Assembly (NCBI RefSeq): GCF_028858725.1
Contig: NC_084766.1
Location: 25,341,001-25,405,000, forward strand
Reading direction: 5' to 3'
Source: Colius striatus
Lineage: Eukaryota > Chordata > Aves > Coliiformes > Coliidae
Length of the DNA: 64,000 bases
Every line of letters begins with the position of its first letter. The stretch's first letter is position 1. This document shows positions 24,401 through 33,688 of this stretch, in pieces. The notes under the pieces are model-generated. The model was not told the origin of the DNA, did not search any database, and worked only from the letters and a program-made list of their open reading frames with translations. A program made the translations under genes and the position numbers.

Positions 24401-26901
24401 GCAACATGTTTTGCACACTACTTTTGTGCTTTCATAGCATCCTGCTCTCTCAGATGCTCAATTGCAAGCCTTCTCCCCTGAAGTGTCCTTGGGAGGGTCT
24501 CCTGGTGTCCCACAAAGGCCTTAGCTCATGACAAAGCCCGTATCTCTAGGAAGACTTCATGCCCACATTGGGTTTCCTCTGTGGATACACACCAGCATCC
24601 GATGTCACATCAAGCCATTTACATTTTAAAACACTACTTGTGTTTGAAATACACTTGGATCCCATCCTGTGCATCCTGCAATGAGGATGTATGCTTAGAA
24701 GTTAGGAAGATGTACATTCTTATACACTTGTACTAGATCTTCCTAAGGGATCAACATCCCAAATGGTAGGATGGGACAGAAAACAGATTACCCAGACTTT
24801 GAAGTCATATTGCATATCATTCTTTTAGTGTATAAAGAGGCCTTCTGTTATAACAGGAACACACTTCATTTCTAGCTTAAGATCAAACATCTAAGCAAAA
24901 ATTACCAGAGCGATTACTGGTGCATTGCATCCCCCAAGGCAAACAGCTGCAGCACCTGCTGATCTATGACTCTCTAATACAGGGGCTTTTTAAAAAAACC
25001 CTCCAACTACCTTCTGCTGCAGTCTTTAGACAGCACAGAACATCACTCAGAAGTAACATTATTGATTTTTTTAACGGGAATCAAAAGGCAATCTCGAGTT
25101 TCCAGGAACACAATCACTCAGAGAAGACCTTCTTTGTCATGGTTTTTTTCAAGCTAAAGTGTTTGAAGCCTACCATCACACAGCAATAACAATTTAAATC
25201 AGCATCTTTCACAAGCAGGAAATGCTAGAAAAGTTACAGGCTAGAGTGTTGGCATGAATCAATACCCTCAGCAAGTTATGCTACTGTATGAGGGCTTATA
25301 TCCACTAGAGAACTGAGCAGATGAGTCAGGGTGAAAGAGGTATTGCCTCCAGAAAGATTATGTTTTCCCAAAGCCAAGCAAAGCACAGAACATCTCAGCT
25401 GTATGCCACTCATACAAACACACAGCCCTGGTACTGTTTTGCCATTGTAGCCATAAAATGTTGCAACATAGATCAGACCCTAGTCATAAGCGCAAAAAGC
25501 AGAGAAAGACATTTGTTCGGTATGTGTACTCACATCCTGGGAAAAAACAGCTAAGATGATGCCTTCACTTAACTGAGGAACAAGAGAGAGTAGAATACAC
25601 AACCTGATCTTAAGAAGGCAGCCTACTTTCTGCAGCCTTCTTTCACTGATGGACCTTAATGACACTTACAGAGCCAGAAGATACACTAAGTTACCACACC
25701 ACAGTTTGCAGAAGCTTTCCCTTAGTAACCAGGGCTGTCCTACCTGTCTGAACATGCCCTTGTAGCCAAGGAAAACAGCAGGAAGCTCATTCCTTCAGCA
25801 ATTACTTTACATGCTCAGACAGTCAGACTTAAGCCTAACTGCCACTTAAAGCTAATACAAGGTACACAGCTAGGGAGATGCCTCATAATAGAAAACAGAC
25901 AAAACAGAACTTGAACATAAAACCTCAAAGCAAAGATAGAGGACACAGGTAAAGTGTCAGCTAAAATCAGCACATGAAGCCATTGTGGAAAAACTCAAAA
26001 GCACTCACCAAAACTTCAGGTCCTTTCCAAAAGCAGCAAAGCTTGGAGAAAACAGCCCTCAAAGAAGAAGGGTATGTGTTGAAGTAACAGACCTAATTTC
26101 ATAAAAGAAAAGCCTACCATTGAGAACTTTAGGAATAACCCCTACTGTTGTTTGGTTTGCTCCCCCAAAACTTCTTGCTTACACTCAGTTATAGCCAGCT
26201 AAGCTGGTATTTGTACTCACTGCTCATTCAGTAGGTGGTAATTAAGTAAAAAGCCATACAAATGTCTCCCATCAGCACTAACTTATTGTAAGCACCTGTA
26301 CTACCATGGGCCTTCACAGGTATAACTCCCCCTGCTCCCAGGTTTAAAACGGGTGACTCAGTGTGTAAAGTCAGCTCATCGTTGCTCAGCACAGCATGCT
26401 CCCTCAGGACACTTCATGCCTTGCTCTACTGCAGGTGGTCTCAATAGCTAAAGCTAAATACCTACAAATCACTCTTTAATTACAAAACCTGTTGACTGCA
26501 ATTAATTGCCTGGCTTCTATAAACTTATGAAAATGACTTGCTTTGGAAATAGCTTGTAAATCTAATACACAAAAACGCTGGAAGTAATAGGATGCAATTA
26601 TACTTTCCTAAATGTAGCAATTGGCTTTCGCCTCAATTTTCCCTTGTGAACTCTGTCAATAGTTAGATGTGAGCAACTGTCACAATGAGAGGTGGAAAGT
26701 ACCACATCTGCTGAAAACAGGAGTTGCTTATTTTGAGAGAAAGCTCCAAAGACAGATCTTAAATAATAACGGATAACAGTCTTTTCCAGAAATGTACAGG
26801 ACAGGACATAAATGAATCTTGGGAGAGAAGTGTGTGTAACCGATGACTAAGGCCAGAGACGAGAAGGGCATTTGATGGACTATGGAGGACAAGGAGCCGT
26901 G
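15476..26901. other. Long stretch without a supported gene
   Basis: This probably includes the intron between the CDS exon of the C10orf95-like gene and its unlocated 5' exon. I saw no CR1 copy, RNA gene or phase-consistent exon. It becomes more A+T-rich from about 24 kb on. Open frames here (up to about 190 codons near 20 kb) lack splice support and coding-like composition. Confidence 0.4.
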
Positions 26902-26907
26902 TTTATT
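26902..26907 (-). terminator. AATAAA overlapping the stop codon of the 79-codon ORF
   Basis: On the minus strand the end of the small ORF reads GAA TAA ACA, so the poly(A) hexamer AATAAA contains the stop codon. If used, the 3' UTR would be only about 15-25 nt. Confidence 0.35.
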
Positions 26908-27142
26908 CGTTCATCTCCACTTTGTCATTTTGCACCTTTGGCACAAGGCTCTTTTGAAGCTCCCTTGGAGGTGTTGAAGTGGAAACGACACCACGAGTCC
27001 AGCTCTCTTGTGCTGACATCTTGTGCTTCCCAGCCCCGTTTCTCCTCGGGCCCATGAAGCCGGGGAGCGGCGTGGGAGGCCGGAGGGCAGGGAAGAAGCC
27101 CTTGACATCGGCGGCCGCCCGCCGGCCCGGCGCCGTTTCCAT
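26903..27142 (-). CDS. Candidate small protein, 79 aa, unrecognised
   Basis: An intact minus-strand frame starts at an ATG in near-perfect Kozak context (gtcgccATGG) inside the CpG island. It crosses out of the island while staying open and ends in TAA embedded in AATAAA. The second half does not look like G+C-driven noise: residues after about 40 read as an ordinary basic, soluble protein (KHKMSAQESWTRG, then ELQKSLVPKVQNDKVEMNE). I do not recognise the family. It would be head-to-head with MFSD13A, sharing its promoter. Alternatives are a chance ORF in a divergent promoter transcript, or the first exon of the C10orf95-like gene's transcript. Confidence 0.35.
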   Translation of the reverse strand: METAPGRRAAADVKGFFPALRPPTPLPGFMGPRRNGAGKHKMSAQESWTRGVVSTSTPPRELQKSLVPKVQNDKVEMNE

Positions 27143-27180
27143 GGCGACGGGCGGCCCGCGAGCCGCGGGGGGCGGGGCTA

Positions 27181-27188
27181 ATGCAAAT
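27181..27188 (+). promoter_or_regulatory. Octamer motif ATGCAAAT
   Basis: A perfect POU/OCT octamer directly follows a GC box (ggggcggggct) in the CpG island. Confidence 0.5.
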
Positions 27189-27220
27189 GAGGCGGCTGCC
27201 CCGGCCAGGTGACCTCACTC

Positions 27221-27231
27221 GAGATGGCGGC
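27221..27231 (+). promoter_or_regulatory. YY1-type element, copy 1
   Basis: gaGATGGCGGC matches the YY1 core (AAnATGGCGGC) that typically lies just downstream of TSSs. Confidence 0.5.
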
Positions 27232-27261
27232 CGAGGGCGGTGGCTTCATTTGCCAGGACGC

Positions 27262-27272
27262 AAGATGGCGGC
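27262..27272 (+). promoter_or_regulatory. YY1-type element, copy 2
   Basis: AAGATGGCGGC is a perfect YY1 core in the same orientation, 41 bp after the first. Confidence 0.55.
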
Positions 27273-27312
27273 GGGCGGGAGCAGGGCGCGGGGCGGGGTT
27301 GGGCGCCGCCAG

Positions 27313-27322
27313 GCGCATGCGC
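27313..27322. promoter_or_regulatory. NRF1 palindrome GCGCATGCGC
   Basis: A perfect NRF1 consensus, about 55 bp upstream of the candidate exon-1 donor. Confidence 0.6.
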
Positions 27323-28624
27323 GGGCGGTGCCGTTCGGCGGCGGAGCGGCGGGGGCAGCGCCGGGAGCGGACGCAGGTAGGAGGCGCTGAGGGACGGGCA
27401 CGCGGGCGCGGTGCCTCCCCCGCTATAATGCCGGCCTGCGGTTGTGTCTTACGCCCGCAGCGGGGCCGCTCGGGCGGCGGTGGGGGGGATGCACCCTCCC
27501 CCCCTGCAGTGGGGTAGTCCGGGTCCGGGAGACTCCCTCCTCCCCCCGCCAGTGCAGTGGGGCAGTCCAGGTGGCGGAACGCCCTCCCCCCTAACGCACG
27601 GGGGTAGCCCGGGTCGGGTGGGAATCCTCTCCCTGCCGTGTAGAGCCCTAGTGCTCATCATCCGCTGCTCTGGACGGTCCTGCGGGGGCTAGGGAGCCCA
27701 CCCTCTCTCTGCTGTCAGTGGTCTCAGTCCTTCTGTCCCCTGCCTGGAGCTGGTGGGGGTCTGGCTCCCATCCCTTCACAGGGTCGTGGCAGGGAGAGGT
27801 GGTCACCGTGTCGTCCTGCTCTACCTGGAGGTGTGGAACAGCGCTGTGGCCACCACATCCCTCTCACACCTTCCCCTCGCCTGGCAGCACAGCCCCAAAA
27901 ACCCCTTCCACTGCCACGGAGCCTGAGTGGGAGCCCACCACGAACCCATAGCCCTGCCCCTGCCCAGCTGACCTTTCTCTACCGAGGCTACCAGGCTGGG
28001 AGGGAGGACCCTGTGGATGGGGTGCTGGGGGTGGCACCACTGCTTGTCCTCTTTGTGGCTGAAGAAACGGCATCCTCAGCCCTGGCCTGGCTCCTTGTGT
28101 TCCTCTCCCACATGTGGGCTGCCAGCTGCCACAGCTGGTGACCCAGCACTGTGTTTTTCAGGCCTAAACATCACGGAGATACCTGGTGGCCCTGTGGCTG
28201 ATGCCAGGGCATTGCTGTGGGGACAGGTGTGGCTTTGAAAGGTTTGTACAGGTGAAGTCTCCCTGGTGAGAAGATGGAGATGTGTGGCAGAAACTCCCAG
28301 TTACTGCCTTGGGCAGAGTGGTAAAAAGTGCATCTCGGTGTTTCCTATTAAGTCTTAATGAGAACAAGCAGTATCTGTGCAATAAGCCTCTCTTCTGGCT
28401 TCTGTGAATCCCCTCTAGGGGGTTGGTTTCAATAAGTGTTTCATACTTACTTCCACATTTGTAATTTGAGTTACCAGGTGATGGTTCCTGTACCAGTGCT
28501 GTGAAGTCCACTGTAGCATTAGAGTTTATGTTGACAGCAACATCACGAGGAACCGTTTTTTAATACTTCCAGCACCCTTTCCTTTCACCGTAGAACAATT
28601 AACTGTTCAGAAAAGTGGTGCCAC

Positions 28625-28715
28625 GTGCTGCTCAGTTAAATGTCTTAGCAAGTTCCAAGACTATGAGATCTACCCAGTTACCCCCATTAACGAGCCTCAT
28701 AATCTCATTAGGGGA
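28625..28715 (-). mobile_element. Old LINE reverse-transcriptase fragment
   Basis: The minus strand encodes RLVNGGNWVDLIVLELAKTF, which lines up with the CR1/LINE reverse-transcriptase stretch containing L-V-D-E-G...VD-V-V-Y-L-D-F-S-K-A-F-D. The catalytic-type Asp positions are changed and the copy is strongly diverged. Its limits are uncertain; the open frame extending to about 29.1 kb on the same strand is probably partly the same relic. Confidence 0.4.
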
Positions 28716-31099
28716 TGAGATCTGGTTTAATGAGATTGCACTGCTGAAGCACAGCTCCACAGAAGCTACCAGCTGGTTCAGGATGTTAATTGTTGTCTGC
28801 GTGGCAGTTCTCTTTATGGGTGTGAACTCTGCAGTAGTGACAGAAGCACTTAATGGAAGCTCTGTAATAAAAAGGGTGTTTCCAAATCTCTCATGATACG
28901 GAGGTATCTGAATTGATAAACAGTACTGGGAAACGCCCTCATGGCCGCTTCGAAATAGTGCATTTCCTTGATGCTCCAGGTGATACCATGTTTTCAAAGG
29001 CTTCATTGCCTTGCTGTTCAGATAGCAGGCTGCTGTTAGGGAGATGGTTAATGTTTCCTGTGGGACTGGGTTTGATCTTCCCTTGAGACTTTCTGTTAGC
29101 AAGTGGATTATCTGAGGAAAGGTGGCATTAGCATTTCAGAAGTAGGATAGTGAAGAAATGAGGGTCTTTGAGATATGTTCACCTCTAAGAGAGTGCACAG
29201 GATCAAAGTTTGGTCAAAGAAGTCTAAATTTTGTGGAGAGTGTGTCAAGGAAGGGGATTGGAATAGGATTTTGAGACCTTTTTTAAGTGGAGACTCTTTC
29301 AGTTTCATTCAGTGAAACAGCTCCATGGAGGGCTCCCTTCTTGACGAACAGAGTCCTGCCAGAATCCTATGTAGCTCCAGGGGGTGAAGACCCTGCAAGG
29401 TGTCTATGCTTTGGAGACCTCCTGGTGTACCACACGTGGAATTGGAAGGAGCATGCAGAACAAGACCTGTATTCACAAAGCAGACTTTGTCACTGACAAA
29501 TAAGCCTGACCAGATTAAGACATCCATGACTGTTTCCTCTAGCTGAGAATGTCATTTATGAGGTTCAGGATGAGCTGGCATGCCCAGCATGAGTTGGAAC
29601 TGGTCACAGAGTGTCACCTCTTTCACAGGTGCAGCTCCAGCCCAGCTTCCCTGTAAACAGGGCAGTGACAAATGTCTAGAAATAGGGTCCTCTCTTGGGT
29701 GGCTTTCCCAGGTGGTGGGTTTATGGTGTTGCAAATGCAGAGACACAAAGCTGGTATGCTTGTCTGTCCCTCTGCTCTAGCTCGTGTGCCACAGTGCAGA
29801 ATATGCAGCAGAGGCAGTGTAGTGATGTCTGGAGCAAGTACAGACATATCCTGGAGTATGATTTGGGGTATTCCAGCCTGCATTACCCACATAGTGGGGA
29901 ATGAACGAGAGAGTCATCCCGTTACTGCGGTCAAGTCTGCAGATGACTATTTTGGGTTCCTGAGTGGCAGCTTCAGCATACAGGAATCATCTGGCTCTAC
30001 TTGAAGAATTGGCTTGGGCCAAGATTCATGTATGTGTCTGTGTTGCCAACTTAGTACAACTGACTTCAGCTGTGGAAGGCTGGAGCTCAGCCTTGTTGTA
30101 AAGCCAAAGGGTTGCCGAATGGCCATGGGACGCAATGGCTTGTGAATCCAGCTGTGAGCTGGCTGGGAAGTCAGAGCAGCTGTGCCAGCCCCAAACTGTG
30201 GTGTGCTTCCAGCCCCTGCTCTCAAACAAAGGCAGTGCTTTCCTGATAGTCAGTACTCAAACATCCTTCTCAACAAGATAAGATCTACAAACGTCACTGG
30301 TGGGATCCGCGCCAGGTGTCAGATGCGGAGGTGGAAGTTTCTCAAATAAAGGCTAGTGGCTTCCTAAGTTACGAGCTTGTTGCTTTATGACTGTGCATTA
30401 GAAGTTCAGTGTGAATGAATGTTATTCCTTCCTGCAGCTCCTTTTCCCATTACTACTTAAAGCCTAATGTTGAAAAGTTCTGACATGCTGCGTGAGTAAT
30501 TCTCCATTCCAAGGAAAAGGTTGTGAAAATACCATTGTGGCGAGCTTAAATAACACAGTGCTTTGGATATAAGACCAAAATCTGCTTTTTACACACAACT
30601 ATGACTTGTTTCTTTTCATCTGCATATTTGCAGATGGAGAGGGGAAAAAAAATAATATCTATATAAAATGAGCTAACAACTATGCCAGCAAAATTAAATC
30701 ACTTACGAATGTCTGCTGGCTGGAGAGGTTGCACATCTGTGAGAGTGACGAGGGAGAAGGAGAGGAAGTGGAACTTCACCTTCTTTGAACAGTGCTGTCG
30801 CATGTTAAGTGACAAAATGATGCGTCTCTGGAAACTTCAGCATCTGTGGTTTGTGCGACATATGCTTAGTGAAGCATCATTTGGATGTGCACAGGGGAAA
30901 GCACAGCGCTAAGGACCGAGCCTGGAGCGGGCTTTGCTTTCAAACAGGCTTTGGGTAGCAAAGTCAAGCCCAGGGTGAGAGTTGCCCTAAGCAGGTCAGA
31001 CTGTTGGGCTGTTCTGACTTGTGGATGATAATTTAGGGGGAGAACACATGAGCCTGGCCACTGTTGTGGCCTTCCCATTTGTCCACCCCCAGCTTGAGC

Positions 31100-31690
31100 A
31101 GCCCTCAGATGAGGGATGCTAGAGGGGATTCCCCTGCCTGTTGCCTTTAGTAGCCCTTTGTGTACAGCTGTTCTCCATGAACTGCTCTAACCCTGTGAAC
31201 CTGCTGCCCACCTCTGCAACACCCTTTGGCAGCAGATGTCAACCATTTGCTACCCGCCAGATAAAGAAACAATTTTGTGTGCTTTGAACTGCTCGTTACA
31301 GCTAGTGCTCCCAGTTCTTGTGTCCTAGTGTGTGCTAGTTCCACCTTCACCTTATCCACTGCACAGGGAGCTGTAAACCTTGATCATGTCCCCTTTCAGC
31401 CTTTCCTCTCTGCCTGAAGGGTCACAGCGGTTTAGTCTTTCATCAGCAGGTGGCTGCTTCAGTCCCTTGATTGCTTTATTTGCCCTTCTTTGATCTCCTT
31501 CATCTCTAGGTCTCAGGAAGTCTGTAGGGTGGTCAGATGCACTTGCAGTGGTCAAGGTCTGGACATGCGGAGGTGTCATACAATATGAAAAGATGCTGTC
31601 TCCTTGTCCTCCGTCCCCTTCATGAGGGTGCCCAGCACTCTGGTGGCTTTATCTGCCCCTGAGACAGTCCTTTGCAGAGCGTTGCTGGTA
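31100..31690 (-). mobile_element. Ancient CR1/L3-like LINE 3' fragment
   Basis: Read on the plus strand this resembles the reverse complement of CR1: 'gatcatgtcccctttcagcc', then a block in the place of 'ctaaacagccccagttc', 'tttatttgcccttctttgat', and 'cagcactctggtggcttt'. Divergence is high and alignment by eye is loose, so family and limits are approximate. Confidence 0.45.
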
Positions 31691-33419
31691 AGAGACAGAG
31701 GACTCACCCGTGGGTCAGTTGACTTAGCTCTCTCTTCTCCTTAACCTTTATCTTTACACATCACGAGTTCTTGATTCAATTTATGACCATACAATACGCC
31801 ATTTCCCCTTGAGGCTTGTCTGTCTTTAATTACACCTAGAAAAGCTCATTGTCTGGCTGAATTCCTCTCCAAGCAGTGTCTCCCTTTTATCTGGCTGTGG
31901 GTTTTGGCGTGGTGGGGTGCAGAATGGTGCCTCATCTCCACGTGGGCTCTGCAGTTGGATCCAGTTGAGGTCTGGAGCTTTGGCTGGGAGTGGAGCTGAT
32001 GTGCAGTTTCAGTCTAGTGATGTAATTGATTGGAACAAATGCTTTTCCTGCTCTTTCTGAACTGGTTGTGAGGAATTCTTCAGGCTGGGCAGAGCGGACA
32101 GTTATTTTTGCTGTTATTTCTAATCTTGCCTAGAAATGGTGAGACTCACGGCTTCTGGGAAATGCTGAATGGGACCAACGTTTCATCAGGTTTCATACCC
32201 AGCCTTTTATTCTTCCCCTTGGTCTTCTGCTTGGACTTACCACAGCTGATGTTGCAAGCCTGAGAAGGCTGCTTGGTGTGGAGTTTCCCATTTCTGATGT
32301 GCTCATTCTTACCCTGTGTTGTGAAGTTCCCATGATGTGTCTGAGTTGGATGAGCCTGGAGGCCTCAAACAGGGGTGACTTCCAGCCCTTTATCTTACTT
32401 TTGACAGTGGTGAGATAGCAACCTTGTTGTCACCCATCACGTGCATGCTGCCAACAGGGCTTCCTATGATGGCACGAGCAGGAGGAGCTGAATTAGACTG
32501 ATTTAAGAATGCTTAACATCTCACCAGATACAGGAGTGCCTCTGAAGAGGTGCTCTTGTGGTTTGCCTTTGGTCTGCAGCAACTTGAGTGTGAGAGGGAG
32601 CTCAGTGTGAAAAGCACAAGAGGGTGGATGACAGTCCCACCTCCTGGCCGTGAGCTGCTGGCAGTGATGCTGTGAGGAGGTACAGGTATGAGGCTGCTGT
32701 TCTCACATGGTTTATTGTTTCGTTTCTGTATATCCAGCCAAAGCATCTTTATTTCAGAGACCTATCCTAAAATTTAGGCCACTCCAAGCTGAGCAGGACA
32801 GCTGCTAAGTGACTTCTGTTGCATTTATCCTATGATGGCAGTGTGGCTGCTGCATGCCATCGTGTTCAGGTCGTGTCTCTTCGTGCCACAAAGCAGCAAC
32901 ACTGCTTGTCAGAAATAACTGCTGTCTGAGCCAGCCCCGCTGCAGTCAGCTGTAAGCAGTGTGCACGTGTGGGATTACATCACATTTGGCTAAAAATGTA
33001 CACTGGTACCTAAAAATATCAGCAGCTAGGTGTGTTTTCTGAAGGCTGCTTTGTTGTCTGCAGCTATCTAGCTTGATTCCTCTTGTGTCCTTGCTTTTAA
33101 AAGAGCTGGAAAGAGCTAATCGGCTACTTGCTGCATAGCAAAGAACATTAGAGGGTAAGGGACGGGGCAGCCTGCTCAGGGAGGAGACAGTTGAACCCCC
33201 AGGAGCCTGCAGCCTGGCCTCAGCTTAATGAAACAGCTTTAGTGCTGCAGACAGCTTTTAGTCTCTTAAATCCCCTCCAATCCACTTTTGAAGGCTCCTC
33301 AAAGCAATGTGAATTCTTATCTCTGCAGGCAAAGATTTACCAATTAATTTGATTCAACTTTTAGTTCATTTAAGAAATTGAACCTGGTTTCGTTTTAATT
33401 TTTTGGCCTGTCCTTGCAG

Positions 33420-33523
33420 GAGCAACAATGGACTGGCCCCAGCAAAGATGTCGCAGGTGTTGGGAGAAGACATCTCATGTGAAATGGAGGTGATCGAGGG
33501 AGCTGAGCACCGACTGCACCAAC
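33420..33523 (+). promoter_or_regulatory. MFSD13A: MFSD13A 5' leader with upstream ORFs
   Basis: The exon begins after ccttgcag (acceptor ending 33419). Before the main ATG it carries uATG1 at 33428 (A at -3, G at +4; 21 codons, stop at 33491-33493) and uATG2 at 33448 (A at -3) in another frame. The uATG2 frame runs to a stop at 33661-33663, overlapping the main CDS by 140 nt. Such an arrangement normally lowers main-ORF translation. Confidence 0.6.
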
Positions 33524-33688
33524 ATGGGCTTGCGACTGTTGGCTTGTCTTTTTCATTTGCCCACTGCAGTGGTCTATGGGTCCCTGTCGCTCTTTGTGTC
33601 CATTTTGCACAACGTGTTCCTCCTGTACTACGTGGACACTTTTGTCTCTGTTTACAAGATTGATAAGCTGTCGTTTTGGATAGGAGAG
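33524..33688 (+). CDS. MFSD13A: MFSD13A first coding exon (residues 1-55)
   Basis: ATG in aacATGG context; donor gag|gttagt. Encodes the first transmembrane region and the [16 protein letters not shown] loop. Confidence 0.95.

Larger units (their letters stand above)
27030..27600. promoter_or_regulatory. CpG island, probable divergent promoter of MFSD13A
   Basis: CpG is dense across this interval and rare outside it. It contains a GC box, an octamer, two YY1-type elements and an NRF1 palindrome (listed separately). A donor-like acgcag|gtagga at 27376 fits a non-coding first exon of MFSD13A spliced to the acceptor at 33419. Minus-strand transcription is also plausible (79-codon ORF; C10orf95-like gene). 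Confidence 0.7.
27377..33419 (+). other. MFSD13A intron 1 (inferred)
   Basis: The interval lies between the candidate non-coding exon and the first coding exon. It holds a probable LINE reverse-transcriptase fragment near 28.6-28.7 kb and an old CR1-like copy at 31.1-31.7 kb, both on the minus strand, plus a perfect palindromic NF-kB-like site GGGGATTCCCC at 31124-31134. No coding exon is supported. Confidence 0.5.

Noticed and set aside
31352-31579. 75-codon minus-strand frame in MFSD13A intron 1
   Set aside because: It is explained by the old CR1-like copy; residues resemble a decayed LINE ORF2 tail.
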